From Oscillospiraceae bacterium (lineage in GTDB: Bacteria > Bacillota_A > Clostridia > Oscillospirales > Oscillospiraceae): a stretch of DNA of 11,113 nt. A model generated the notes under the pieces. The model searched no databases. It was given only the letters and a program-made list of their open reading frames with translations, and was not told the DNA's origin. Within the stretch, counting starts at the first letter, position 1, and every line of letters starts with the position of its first letter. Below are positions 1 to 7,196 of the stretch, in pieces. The stretch is taken from contig CADAPN010000147.1 in the NCBI GenBank assembly GCA_902789835.1, forward strand, positions 1 to 11,113, written 5' to 3'. The position numbers were made by a program, and so were the translations under genes.

Positions 1-22
1 GCTTCGGATGAGGGTTTATGAA

Positions 23-622
23 TTACTTGGAGTACAGCTCGATGATGAGGTGCTCTTCGACCGGGAATTCAATGTCCTCTCTCGTCGGTGCGGCGACGAC
101 CTTGCCGACCATATTCGCCGCATCAAAGGAGAGCCATTTCGGAACCACGATGGTCGAGTTGGCTTCAACGTTCTCCTTGAAGCGCTCGATCTTGCGGCTG
201 GCTTCCTTCAGTTCAATCACCATGCCCGGCTTGACCTGATAGCTGGGGATGTTGACCTTCTTGCCGTTCACGGTGAAGTGACCGTGGTTGACAAGCTGGC
301 GGGCTTCACGGCGCGTGGTCGCATAGCCCAGGCGGAAAACGACGTTGTCCAGACGGCTCTCCAGCTGGATCAGCAGGTTGTCGCCGGCCTTGCCGGGCAT
401 ACGGACAGCCTTCTCATAGTAACCGAGGAACTGTCTCTCCAGCACGCCGTAGATGAACTTCACCTTCTGCTTTTCCTGGAGCTGGGTGGCGTATTCGGAT
501 TTCTTCCGTCTCTGCTGCGTATTGCTGTTGCGTGTAGTCTCTTTCTTGTTATAGCCCATCACTGCGGGGCTGATGCCGAGGGCCTTGCAGCGCTTGGCGA
601 TCGGCTGCGTATTCTTAGCCAT
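23..622 (-). CDS. rpsD: 30S ribosomal protein S4 (uS4), cysteine-poor form
   Basis: The 199-residue protein starts MAKNTQPIAKRCKALGISP and has KQKVKFIYGVLERQF near residues 51-65. The S4 RNA-binding domain follows, with LESRLDNVVFRLGYATTRRE (87-106) and HGHFTVNGKKVNIPSYQV (113-130). It ends in LIIELYSK. The N-terminal zinc-finger cysteines found in some S4 proteins are absent; this shorter type is common in Clostridia. S4 nucleates small-subunit assembly and binds the 5' domain of 16S rRNA. The frame is open six codons upstream, but AAGGAGGG lies just before the MAKN start. The next gene, rpoA, is expected beyond the left edge; only 22 nt after the stop are visible and they contain no start. 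Confidence 0.97.
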   Translation of the reverse strand: MAKNTQPIAKRCKALGISPAVMGYNKKETTRNSNTQQRRKKSEYATQLQEKQKVKFIYGVLERQFLGYYEKAVRMPGKAGDNLLIQLESRLDNVVFRLGYATTRREARQLVNHGHFTVNGKKVNIPSYQVKPGMVIELKEASRKIERFKENVEANSTIVVPKWLSFDAANMVGKVVAAPTREDIEFPVEEHLIIELYSK

Positions 623-640
623 TCGTATTCCCTCCTTCAA

Positions 641-1042
641 TCAGACACGGCGACGTTTCGGAGGACGGCATCCGTTGTGGGGGATGGGCGTAACGTCCTT
701 GATCATCGTCACTTCAAGTCCCGCCGTCTGCAGAGCGCGGATGGCGGCTTCACGTCCGGAGCCGGGGCCCTTGACAAAGACCTCAACAGTCTTCAGGCCG
801 TGCTCCATCGCAGCGCGTGCTGCGGTCTCGGCCGCTGTCTGAGCGGCGAAGGGGGTGGATTTCTTGCTGCCGCGGAAGCCGAGGCCGCCGGCGGATGCCC
901 AGGAAATGGCGTTGCCGGCCGTATCGGTCACCGTGACCATGGTGTTATTGAAAGAAGAGCTGATATGAACCTGGCCCTTTTCAATGTTCTTGCGCTCTCT
1001 GCGGCGCGTACGGACTTTTTTCTTATTGCTGTTGGCAGCCAT
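641..1042 (-). CDS. rpsK: 30S ribosomal protein S11 (uS11)
   Basis: The 133-residue product has a basic N-terminus ([13 protein letters not shown]), then [18 protein letters not shown] (residues 23-40), [19 protein letters not shown] (50-68), and ends in [12 protein letters not shown] (122-133), all hallmark S11 segments. S11 forms part of the small-subunit platform near the mRNA exit channel. AAGGAGGG precedes the ATG and overlaps the rpsM stop region. It is followed 18 nt later by rpsD, the usual order before rpoA. Confidence 0.97.
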   Translation of the reverse strand: MAANSNKKKVRTRRRERKNIEKGQVHISSSFNNTMVTVTDTAGNAISWASAGGLGFRGSKKSTPFAAQTAAETAARAAMEHGLKTVEVFVKGPGSGREAAIRALQTAGLEVTMIKDVTPIPHNGCRPPKRRRV

Positions 1043-1058
1043 GTGTCATATCCCTCCT

Positions 1059-1427
1059 TTACTTCTTCTTGTTCGCGATGGTGCGTTTCGGACCCTTGCG
1101 GGTACGTGCATTGGTCTTGCTCCTCTGGCCGCGGACAGGCAGTCCTCTGCGGTGACGAAGGCCGCGATAGCAGCCGATTTCGGTGAGGCGCTTGACATCG
1201 AGGGCCGTCTGACGGCGCAGGTCACCTTCCACGATGTATCCGTGGTCGATGCACTCACGCAGCTTGGACTCTTCCTCGTCGGTCAGGTCTTTTACGCGGG
1301 TATCGGGGTTGATGCCGGTTTTTTCCAGGATTTTCATTGCGCTGGTTCTGCCGATCCCGTAGACATAGGTGAGACCGATTTCGATTCTCTTGTCTTTCGG
1401 CAGGTCAACGCCGGCTATACGTGCCAT
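1059..1427 (-). CDS. rpsM: 30S ribosomal protein S13 (uS13)
   Basis: The 122-residue protein begins [20 protein letters not shown] and includes [14 protein letters not shown] (residues 21-34), and the C-terminal [20 protein letters not shown] (88-107) followed by a basic [12 protein letters not shown] tail that contacts P-site tRNA. S13 pairs with S19 in the small-subunit head. The ribosome binding site is GAAAGGAAG, about 9 nt before the ATG. A gap of about 168 nt with a hairpin and a tandem repeat precedes it, suggesting its own leader rather than a short spacer. It is complete and normal. Confidence 0.97.
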   Translation of the reverse strand: MARIAGVDLPKDKRIEIGLTYVYGIGRTSAMKILEKTGINPDTRVKDLTDEEESKLRECIDHGYIVEGDLRRQTALDVKRLTEIGCYRGLRHRRGLPVRGQRSKTNARTRKGPKRTIANKKK

Positions 1428-1477
1428 AATACGCTTCTTCCTTTCAGTTTTTCTTTTTATACCTTGTTTTGCCGCCC

Positions 1478-1510
1478 CTGCAGCTTATTCCTGCCGGAAG
1501 GGAGCTGCAG
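1478..1510 (-). other. Hairpin in the rpmJ-rpsM intergenic region
   Basis: CTGCAGCT (1478-1485) and AGCTGCAG (1503-1510) form a perfect 8-bp stem, with an inner TTCC/GGAA pairing around a 4-nt loop. It lies about 50 nt upstream of the rpsM start. No T-run follows on the transcribed strand, so classical termination is not indicated. It could be an mRNA stability element or part of a regulatory leader for rpsM-rpsK-rpsD; in Escherichia coli S4 binds a structured site before rpsM, but no homology to that site is claimed here. Confidence 0.65.
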
Positions 1511-1566
1511 AAGTGTAAGCCTTCGGTTCTGATGGAAAGTACTGCGGAGATCCGTCAGTCTTTTCA

Positions 1567-1592
1567 CTTTGAACTTTGAACTTTGAGCTTTG
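1567..1592. repeat. 7-bp tandem repeat downstream of rpmJ
   Basis: On the plus strand the units are CTTTGAA (1567-1573), CTTTGAA (1574-1580), CTTTGAG (1581-1587) and a partial CTTTG (1588-1592). It begins 3 nt beyond the rpmJ stop codon and lies wholly in the intergenic region. Its function is unknown. It may be a simple microsatellite or part of a dispersed intergenic element. Confidence 0.9.
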
Positions 1593-1595
1593 TCT

Positions 1596-1709
1596 TTAGC
1601 CCTGTCTCTGCTTGTGCTTGGGGTTCTCGCAGATGACCATGACTTTCCCCTTGCGCTTGATGATCTTGCATTTTTCGCACATGGGTTTCACAGAAGGTCT
1701 GACTTTCAT
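1596..1709 (-). CDS. rpmJ: 50S ribosomal protein L36 (bL36), zinc-binding type
   Basis: This 37-residue protein, [20 protein letters not shown] then [17 protein letters not shown], is a standard L36. C11, C14, C27 and H32 are the zinc ligands. L36 is a late, small protein of the large subunit that bridges rRNA segments near the L7/L12 stalk base. GGAGGG lies upstream of the ATG. It sits between infA and rpsM as in other Bacillota. A TTTGAAC-like 7-bp repeat and a hairpin follow its stop codon, before rpsM. Confidence 0.97.
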   Translation of the reverse strand: MKVRPSVKPMCEKCKIIKRKGKVMVICENPKHKQRQG

Positions 1710-1742
1710 TGATTTCCCTCCATACTTGAAGTACTGAAAACC

Positions 1743-1961
1743 TTACTTGCTTCTCCAGGTAATGCGGCCGCGGGTCAGATCATAGGGAGACATCTGAACC
1801 GTCACTTTGTCACCGGGCAGAATCCTGATAAAATTCATCCGGAGCTTTCCGGAAATGTGCGCGAGAATGATGTGTCCGTTTCCGATGTCCACCTGAAACA
1901 TGGTGTTGGGCAGGGACTCGACAACGGTTCCCTCGAGTTCAATTACATCGTCTTTAGCCAA
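1743..1961 (-). CDS. infA: Translation initiation factor IF-1, TTG start
   Basis: The 72-residue product starts [20 protein letters not shown] and contains [19 protein letters not shown] (residues 35-53) and [15 protein letters not shown] (58-72), nearly invariant IF-1 sequences of the OB-fold that binds the A site. No ATG is available: the codon before GCTAAAGAC is TTG at 1959-1961, with GGAGG 8-9 nt upstream, so TTG is the start. An in-frame TTG five codons earlier overlaps that ribosome binding site and is unlikely. It lies 24 nt after map and 33 nt before rpmJ, the normal Bacillota order. Confidence 0.95.
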   Translation of the reverse strand: MAKDDVIELEGTVVESLPNTMFQVDIGNGHIILAHISGKLRMNFIRILPGDKVTVQMSPYDLTRGRITWRSK

Positions 1962-1985
1962 AACAGCAACCTCCAAAATTCGGTC

Positions 1986-2762
1986 TCAGATGTCATCTGC
2001 CATCGTCAGGATCTCGGGTTCTCCGTCGGTCACGCAGACCGTGTTCTCATAATGAGCGGCGAGAGATCCGTCAACGGTGACCACTGTCCAGTCATTGTCC
2101 AAAACCCGGATATGCCAGTCGCCGGCTGTGATCATGGGCTCGATCGCCAGGCACATCCCTTTTACAAGACGGGGATTCGGACGGCGTTCCCGTCTGTTGG
2201 GAACATAATTCGGGACTTCCGGTGCCTCATGCAGATGGCGTCCTACGCCGTGTCCGACATAGTCCCGTACGACTCCGAATCCGCGGCTTTCACAGTATTC
2301 CTGCACGGCCGCGCCGATGTCCGAGATGCGGTTTCCTTCCCTGACCACCTTGAGGGCTTCAAAGAAGCTCTGCCGGGTGACTTCCATCAGGCGTCTGGCC
2401 TCCTCCGAAACTTCGCCGACGGGATAGGTCCCTGCACAGTCGCCGGTGAAACCGCCGATCGATGCACCGACATCGACCGAGACGATATCGCCGGTATGAA
2501 TCCGACGCGCACCGGGAATGCCGTGGATGACCTCTTCGTTGACAGAGATACAGAGGTTTCCTGGGAAACCGCCGTAGCGGTAGAAGGTGGGTTTTGCACC
2601 GTTTTTCAGAATATAGGCCCGAACCTCACGGTCGATTTCCTTTGTGCTGATTCCGTCGCGGATTGCCTGGCGGGCGATGCTGCGCGCCCCGGCTGTGATC
2701 CGGCCGGCAACGCGCATGGCATCGATTTCCGCGTCAGACTTGATGTAGATGGCTTCCGACAT
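1986..2762 (-). CDS. map: Methionine aminopeptidase, type I
   Basis: This cytoplasmic metalloenzyme removes the initiator Met from nascent proteins. The 258-residue product has the pita-bread fold ligands in order: D97 (VDVGA), D108 (FTGDCAGTY), H171 (GHGVGRHLHEAPEVPN), E208 (AIEPM) and E239 (AHYENTV). H80 in VIHGIPG is the conserved substrate-contact His. There is no N-terminal zinc-finger extension, so it is the simple type Ia form. The frame is open 15 codons further upstream, but family length and the MSEAIYIKS start favour 2762. There is no good ribosome binding site; the adk stop and map start are separated by 1 nt (TGAAATG), so translation probably relies on coupling to adk. Confidence 0.96.
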   Translation of the reverse strand: MSEAIYIKSDAEIDAMRVAGRITAGARSIARQAIRDGISTKEIDREVRAYILKNGAKPTFYRYGGFPGNLCISVNEEVIHGIPGARRIHTGDIVSVDVGASIGGFTGDCAGTYPVGEVSEEARRLMEVTRQSFFEALKVVREGNRISDIGAAVQEYCESRGFGVVRDYVGHGVGRHLHEAPEVPNYVPNRRERRPNPRLVKGMCLAIEPMITAGDWHIRVLDNDWTVVTVDGSLAAHYENTVCVTDGEPEILTMADDI

Positions 2763-2763
2763 T

Positions 2764-3396
2764 TCAGATATGCAGTGCTGCGCGGATCGCAGCCGTTGTC
2801 TCTTCAATCGTCGGACGGTTGTTGACTTTGACCAGCTTGCCGCGGGCCTCGTAGAAGGCCATCAGCGGCTCGGTCTCCCTGTGATAGGTTTCCAGGCGGG
2901 CACGCACGGTTTCGGGCGCGTCATCCTTGCGGATGCTCAGCTCACCGCCGCAGCGGTCGCAGCGGCCTTCCTTCTTGGGCGGGTTGTTCACGACATGGAA
3001 CGTGGTGCTGCAGTTTTTGCAGGTACGCCGTCCGGACATGCGCTTGACAATGACCTCGTCTTCCACCTCGATGGACAGGGCGGTATCCACGTCGATGCCG
3101 AGCTTCTCCATGGCTTCCGCCTGGGGAATTGTCCTGGGAACGCCGTCCAGGATGTAGCCGCCGGCACAGTCGGGCTCGCTGAGGCGCTCCTGGACGATGC
3201 CGATGATGACATCGTCCGGAACCAGCCTGCCGGATTCGACATAGGCCTTGGCCTGCAGCCCTACGGGCGTTCCGTTTTTCATGGCCGCACGCAGGATATT
3301 TCCTGTCGAAATGGTCGGGATGCTGAGAAGATTGCTGAGGATTTCTGCCTGGGTGCCTTTGCCGGCACCGGGTGCACCGAGAAGAATCAGTTTCAT
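2764..3396 (-). CDS. adk: Adenylate kinase, zinc-binding LID type
   Basis: The enzyme interconverts ATP + AMP and two ADP in the cytoplasm. The 210-residue product has the P-loop GAPGAGKGT at residues 7-15, the AMP-site STGNILRAA (30-38) and the long LID domain. The LID contains CKNC (126-129) and CDRC (146-149), the Cys4 zinc site common in Gram-positive adenylate kinases. Catalytic arginines appear in GRR (122-124) and RARLETY (165-171). The usual DGFPRT motif reads DGVPRT here (84-89), an unusual F-to-V change. The ribosome binding site TGAGGAG overlaps the secY stop. Its TGA stop lies 1 nt before the map start. The secY-adk-map order is typical of Bacillota. Confidence 0.97.
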   Translation of the reverse strand: MKLILLGAPGAGKGTQAEILSNLLSIPTISTGNILRAAMKNGTPVGLQAKAYVESGRLVPDDVIIGIVQERLSEPDCAGGYILDGVPRTIPQAEAMEKLGIDVDTALSIEVEDEVIVKRMSGRRTCKNCSTTFHVVNNPPKKEGRCDRCGGELSIRKDDAPETVRARLETYHRETEPLMAFYEARGKLVKVNNRPTIEETTAAIRAALHI

Positions 3397-3409
3397 GCCG
3401 GTTTTCTCC

Positions 3410-4642
3410 TCAGGACAGGAAGCCCTTGTAATTGCGCATCATCATCTGAGGCCGGTCAGCGCTTCCGCATTCGAGAAATGCGAAATCAGAATCGGCGTGC
3501 AGGCAACGATGCCCAGATAGATCGCGCCGAACAGCGTGATCTTGTTCAGAACCTTCTGAATGAACTCGCTGGTGGGCTTGCCGGGACGGAAGCCCGGGAT
3601 GTAGCCGCCGTTCTTCTTCAGGTTGTTCGCGACCTCGACCGGGTTAAACTGGATCGTGGAGTAGAAGTACGCGAAGAAGATGATCAGCAGGAAGTAGATC
3701 AGCGCGTAGGTGATCGAGGTGGAATCGAACAGCTTCATGAACCAGCCGTCGCTCTTGCTGCCTGCGAGGGCGGCAATCGTAGCGGGAAGCATGGCAATCG
3801 ACTGTGCGAAGATGATCGGCATAACGCCGGACATGTTCACCTTCATCGGCAGATACGTGCTCTGTCCGCCGTACATCTTCCGTCCGACGACGCGCTTGGC
3901 ATACTGGACGGGAAGACGGCGCTCAGCATCGTTGACAAACACGATCAGGATGATCAGTACCAGCGCGCCGAGGAAGACCAGCACCGCCGCCCACCATTTC
4001 AGAGATCCGTTGATGACGTTGGAAATGGTCTGGATGATGCTGCGCGGGAGACGATGCTGCGCGGGAGACGGGAAACGATGCTCGAGAACAGAATGATCGA
4101 AATACCGTTTCCGATGCCGAACTCCGTGATCTGCTCGCCCAGCCACATGATCAGGGCCGAGCCGGAGGTGAAGGTAAGGATAACGACGATCGCAGCAAAC
4201 ACGCTGTTCTGCGCTTCCGGATCCAGAAGGCCGTTGTTCTTCATCAGCATGTAATAGGCAAAGCCCATCAGCAGGCCGATGCCGACAGTGGCATAACGGG
4301 TAATGGAGGCGATCTTCTTGCGTCCTTCCTCGCCCTCTTCCTTTGCCATCCGTTCAAGAGCGGGAATGGCAATGGTCAGAAGCTGGATAATAATGCTGGC
4401 GTTGATGTAGGGCTGGATGCTCAGGGCAAAGATGGTTGCCGTTGAGAACGCGCCGCCCGACATGACGTTGTAAAGGCCCCCGTGTTCTGGAGCTGTGCGA
4501 AGTAGTACTGCAGAGCCGTCGTGTTGACGTAGGGAACCGGGACGGCATTGCCGAGCCGGTACAGCAGGACGATGACCAGGGTGAAGAGAATCTTCTTGCG
4601 AAGCTCTTCGATTTTCCAGGCATTGCGCAGTGTCTGAAGCAC
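3410..4642 (-). pseudogene. secY: Preprotein translocase channel SecY, three frame-breaking lesions
   Basis: The sequence is unmistakably SecY, the ten-helix channel of the Sec translocon, but the reading frame is broken three times. From a GTG start at 4642 (MLQTLRNAWKIEELRKKI) it reads normally to QLQNTG, where one G seems lost from a homopolymer (4477-4481). A second frame carries MSGGAFSTATIFALSIQPYI through GEQITEFGIGNGISIILFSS to a 17-bp tandem duplication at 4036-4069. A third frame carries ISNVINGSLKWWAAVLVFLG, NDAERRLPVQYAKRV and NPVEVANNLKKNGGYIPGFR to SNAEALTGL. The expected last helix (about 25 residues) is then missing, and the tail MMMRNYKGFLS is in yet another frame, ending at TGA 3410-3412. 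The position between rplO and adk is standard. SecY is essential, so these are probably sequence or assembly errors; the intact gene would be about 430 residues. Confidence 0.92.
4036..4069. repeat. Perfect 17-bp tandem duplication inside secY
   Basis: The unit GATGCTGCGCGGGAGAC occurs twice without spacing (4036-4052 and 4053-4069). Removing one copy restores a normal SecY sequence across the site (SSIVSRLPRSIIQTISNVI), so one copy is an insertion relative to the functional gene. The length is not a multiple of three and so breaks the frame. It is consistent with a slippage-type duplication, or with an error in joining reads. Confidence 0.95.
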
Positions 4643-5083
4643 TTAAATCACCTCTGCCTTTCCGCCGGCCGCTTCGATCTTCTCTTTCGCGGTTGCGGAG
4701 AAAGCAGCAGCCTTTACTGTAAGCTTTTTGGTTACGTCCCCTTCACCCAGGAACTTCACGCCGTAGCTGCACTTGGAAAGGATTCCCTTCTTAAGCAGCG
4801 CTGCGGCATCGACAACTTCACCGTCTTCAAACTTGTCAAGAGCGGAAACGTTGACTGCCTCCAGAGGCTTTGCAAAAATATTGTTGAATCCGCGCTTCGG
4901 GATACGGCGGGCCAGAGGCATCTGACCGCCTTCGAATCCGATCCGCACACCGCCGCCGCTGCGGGCCTTCTGACCCTTGTGACCGCGGCCGGCTGTCTTG
5001 CCGTTTCCGGTTCCATGTCCTCTGCCCTTGCGCTTATCGACATGCGTGGAGCCGGGCATGGGAGAAAGTTCATGAATTTGCAT
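4643..5083 (-). CDS. rplO: 50S ribosomal protein L15 (uL15)
   Basis: This 146-residue protein begins [13 protein letters not shown] and carries the Gly/Arg/Lys-rich extension [20 protein letters not shown] (residues 20-39), then [18 protein letters not shown] (49-66), both strongly conserved in L15. L15 threads into the large subunit and is a late-assembly protein. AAGGAGGG precedes the ATG. The TAA stop directly abuts the GTG start of secY, and the sequence GAGGTGAT at its 3' end is a good ribosome binding site for secY, so the two genes are probably translationally coupled. Confidence 0.97.
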   Translation of the reverse strand: MQIHELSPMPGSTHVDKRKGRGHGTGNGKTAGRGHKGQKARSGGGVRIGFEGGQMPLARRIPKRGFNNIFAKPLEAVNVSALDKFEDGEVVDAAALLKKGILSKCSYGVKFLGEGDVTKKLTVKAAAFSATAKEKIEAAGGKAEVI

Positions 5084-5096
5084 GCTCTCGCCCTCC

Positions 5097-5205
5097 TTAT
5101 TCTTCGGTGACCTTCAGCAGATAGCCGATCTTGGCGATCTTGCCGCGGGTCTGGGGATTGTCGGGCTGTACGGTCTCGTTGCCGATCTATTCTGAGATTC
5201 GCCAT
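5097..5205 (-). pseudogene. rpmD: 50S ribosomal protein L30 (uL30), internal deletion with frameshift
   Basis: Between rpsE and rplO, where rpmD is always expected, the sequence starts with GGGAGGG and an ATG coding MANLRI, the typical L30 N-terminus. The reading frame then departs from L30. The L30 C-terminal half is present in the +1 frame: IGNETVQPDNPQTRGKIAKI then GYLLKVTEE, ending at TAA (5097-5099). The span is 109 nt, whereas L30 genes are usually about 175-185 nt, so roughly 70 nt coding for residues around 7-30 are missing. The first frame runs on through into rplO without an early stop and would make a nonsense product. Bacterial L30 can be dispensable in some species, but an assembly error is as likely as true loss. 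Confidence 0.85.
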
Positions 5206-5220
5206 GATGCACGCCCTCCC

Positions 5221-5745
5221 TTAACCGATTTCTTCGGGGCTCTTGCCTCTGACGGCTGCAACCTGGGCTGCATCGCGCAGGGACCTGAGTCCTTCCATCG
5301 TAGCGGCAACAACGTTCGCGGGGTTGTTGGTGCGCAGGCACTTGGTACGGATGTTCTTGATGCCGGCTGCTTCCACTACGGCACGGACAGCGCCGCCGGC
5401 GATAACGCCGGTGCCTTCCGGTGCGGGCTTGAGCAGGACGCGGCCGGCGCCGAAAGCGCCGATCACTTCATGGGGAATGGTCGTTCCGCTCAGGGTGATG
5501 GTCACGATGTTCTTCTTGGCATCCTCAAGACCCTTGCGGATCGCCTCGGAGACTTCGCTTGCCTTGCCCATGCCGAAGCCGACACGGCCTTTGCCGTCGC
5601 CGACGACGCAAAGGGCCGAGAACTTCGCCACGCGGCCGCCCTTGACGGTCTTGCTGACACGGTTGAGGGAAACTACCTTTTCAATAAATTCGGAGGGAGC
5701 CTCGTCTCTGCCGCGGCGCTCTCTTCTGTCATTGTTGTAAGCCAT
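5221..5745 (-). CDS. rpsE: 30S ribosomal protein S5 (uS5)
   Basis: The 174-residue product has a charged N-terminus ([10 protein letters not shown]) and then the S5 double-stranded-RNA-binding-like domain with [18 protein letters not shown] (residues 28-45) and [15 protein letters not shown] (51-65). The second domain has [20 protein letters not shown] at 103-122. S5 acts in decoding fidelity and lies near S4 and S8. The ribosome binding site is AAGGGGG, somewhat weaker than its neighbours. It sits upstream of rpmD as expected and is intact. Confidence 0.97.
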   Translation of the reverse strand: MAYNNDRRERRGRDEAPSEFIEKVVSLNRVSKTVKGGRVAKFSALCVVGDGKGRVGFGMGKASEVSEAIRKGLEDAKKNIVTITLSGTTIPHEVIGAFGAGRVLLKPAPEGTGVIAGGAVRAVVEAAGIKNIRTKCLRTNNPANVVAATMEGLRSLRDAAQVAAVRGKSPEEIG

Positions 5746-5764
5746 TTTTCGTTTTCCCCCTTCC

Positions 5765-6124
5765 TCAGAACTTCAGGCCGGCTTCACGTGCGCCGTCGGC
5801 CAGAGCCTGGACGCGGCCGTGATAGATGTAGCCGCCGCGGTCGAAAACGACCTCTTCAATGCCCTTCTTCAGGGCGCGCTCTGCGACCAGAGCGCCGATC
5901 TTCTTTGCAGCCTCGACATTGCCGCCGTTGCCTTCGAAGCCCTTTTCCACCGTGGAGGCGGAGACCAGGGTGCTGCCTGCGACATCGTCAATAATCTGCG
6001 CATAGATGTTGTTCTCACTGCGGAACACGCTCAGCCGCGGACGCTCGGGCGTACCCGAGATCTTGCTGCGTACTCTGCTGTGACGCTTCATGCGCTGTGC
6101 GCGCGTATCGGGTCTGTTAATCAT
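5765..6124 (-). CDS. rplR: 50S ribosomal protein L18 (uL18)
   Basis: This 119-residue protein shows [20 protein letters not shown] (residues 28-47) and the C-terminal segment [19 protein letters not shown] (92-110) ending in AREAGLKF, all classical L18 features. L18 binds 5S rRNA together with L5 and helps place it in the central protuberance. GGAGGTG lies about 8 nt upstream of the chosen ATG; another Met at residue 12 is possible, but most of the family includes the basic N-terminus. The spacing to rplF and rpsE is short. Confidence 0.96.
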   Translation of the reverse strand: MINRPDTRAQRMKRHSRVRSKISGTPERPRLSVFRSENNIYAQIIDDVAGSTLVSASTVEKGFEGNGGNVEAAKKIGALVAERALKKGIEEVVFDRGGYIYHGRVQALADGAREAGLKF

Positions 6125-6140
6125 TCAGGCACACCTCCGT

Positions 6141-6683
6141 TTACTTGGCGCCGGTCTTGCCTTCTTTGCGGCGGACAACTTCGTAGTCATACTTGATTCC
6201 CTTGCCCTTGTAGGGTTCCGGAGGTCTCTTGCCACGAACTTCTGCTGCAAACTGGCCGACTTTCTGCTTGTCAATTCCCTTGATCACGATGTGGTTGGCA
6301 TCGGGAACGTCGATCTGGATGTCCTCGGTCTCGGGCACGGTGATCTGGTGCGAGTAGCCGAGGTTCATGACCAGGTTCTTTCCTTCCTTCGCTGCACGGT
6401 AGCCGACGCCGTTGATCTCCAGCTTCTTTTCAAAGCCGTTGGTCACGCCGACAACCATGTTGTCGATCAGGGTTCTGGTCAGACCGTGAAGGGAACGGTT
6501 CTCCTTCGTGTCGTCCGGGCGGACAACGTGGAGGACGCCTGCGTCGAGCTCTACCTTCATCTGGGGAACCAGGTCGCGCTCCAGCGTGCCCTTCGGTCCC
6601 TTGACGGTGATGTGGTTGTGCTCATCGATTTTTACTTCAACCCCTGCCGGTACGGTAATGGGGGCTCTTCCGATTCGAGACAT
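6141..6683 (-). CDS. rplF: 50S ribosomal protein L6 (uL6)
   Basis: The 180-residue protein begins MSRIGRAPITVPAGVEV, typical of L6. It has the two repeated L6 domains; the second ends with the signature PPEPYKGKGIKY at residues 154-165. L6 lies at the base of the L7/L12 stalk near the sarcin-ricin loop. The frame is open for 16 more codons upstream, but TAAGGAGGG falls just before the MSRIG start and overlaps the rpsH stop, which fixes the start. It sits between rpsH and rplR as usual. Confidence 0.97.
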   Translation of the reverse strand: MSRIGRAPITVPAGVEVKIDEHNHITVKGPKGTLERDLVPQMKVELDAGVLHVVRPDDTKENRSLHGLTRTLIDNMVVGVTNGFEKKLEINGVGYRAAKEGKNLVMNLGYSHQITVPETEDIQIDVPDANHIVIKGIDKQKVGQFAAEVRGKRPPEPYKGKGIKYDYEVVRRKEGKTGAK

Positions 6684-6696
6684 TCTTTCGCCCTCC

Positions 6697-7095
6697 TTAC
6701 CAGACAAATGCAAGGACTTCGCCGCCGACATGCTCTTTGCGGGCCTGCTTGTCGGTCATGACGCCCTTGGAAGTTGAGATAATGGCAATGCCGAGGCCCT
6801 TGAGGACTCTGGGCAGCTCGTCGGCGCCGGCATACACGCGCAGGCCGGGCTTCGAGACACGCCTGAGGCCCTGGATGGCCTTCTCCTTGCCGGGGAGATA
6901 CTTCAGGGTGATGCGGATGACGCCCTGGGTGCCGTCGTCAAGGACCTGATAGCCCTTGATGTATCCTTCGTTCAGAAGAATCTCGGCGATGGACTTCTTC
7001 ATCTTGGAAGCGGGGACGTCAACGGTTTCATGCTTTGCGGTTCCGGCGTTGCGGATACGGGTCAGCATGTCTGCAATGGGATCGGTGATTTGCAT
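6697..7095 (-). CDS. rpsH: 30S ribosomal protein S8 (uS8)
   Basis: The product is 132 residues, normal for S8. [13 protein letters not shown] (residues 5-17) is the conserved N-terminal motif, and the C-terminal domain carries [17 protein letters not shown] (102-118) followed by [10 protein letters not shown]8 binds the central domain of 16S rRNA early in assembly. In Escherichia coli S8 also represses the spc operon by binding its mRNA; whether that applies here is unknown. The leader upstream is about 145 nt long and structured, unlike the short spacers elsewhere. AAGGAGG precedes the ATG. Confidence 0.97.
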   Translation of the reverse strand: MQITDPIADMLTRIRNAGTAKHETVDVPASKMKKSIAEILLNEGYIKGYQVLDDGTQGVIRITLKYLPGKEKAIQGLRRVSKPGLRVYAGADELPRVLKGLGIAIISTSKGVMTDKQARKEHVGGEVLAFVW

Positions 7096-7119
7096 GGTTT
7101 ATCCTCCTTGTTCAGAGTT

Positions 7120-7134
7120 ACCGGGAAACCCGGT
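7120..7134 (-). other. Short hairpin upstream of the rpsH ribosome binding site
   Basis: ACCGGG (7120-7125) and CCCGGT (7129-7134) pair perfectly around a 3-nt loop, about 9 nt upstream of the AAGGAGG of rpsH. The right arm region (ACCCGG at 7128-7133) could instead pair with CCGGGT near 7150-7155, so two mutually exclusive structures are possible in the rpsN-rpsH gap. The pairing is seen directly; a regulatory switch is speculation. Confidence 0.5.
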
Positions 7135-7196
7135 GATATCATTGAGGTTCCGGGTCAATGCTTGATTGAACGCGGCCTTTCAATGTCTTTATGTCT

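Noticed and set aside
8..1186. A 392-codon open frame on the plus strand opposite rpsD, rpsK and rpsM
   Set aside because: It spans three conserved minus-strand genes and their spacers, has no family resemblance, and is best explained as a shadow frame.
1428..1595. Promoter before rpsM with TATAAA near 1455-1462 as the -10 box
   Set aside because: No TTGACA-like -35 lies at proper spacing and there is no extended -10, so I could not support it.
1962..1985. A KOW-domain protein gene between map and infA, as in some Clostridia
   Set aside because: Only 24 nt separate the two genes, so there is no room for one.
2749..4254. A 501-codon open frame on the plus strand opposite adk and secY
   Set aside because: It is antisense to well-recognised genes, shows no recognisable domain, and long antisense frames are expected opposite GC-rich codon-biased genes.
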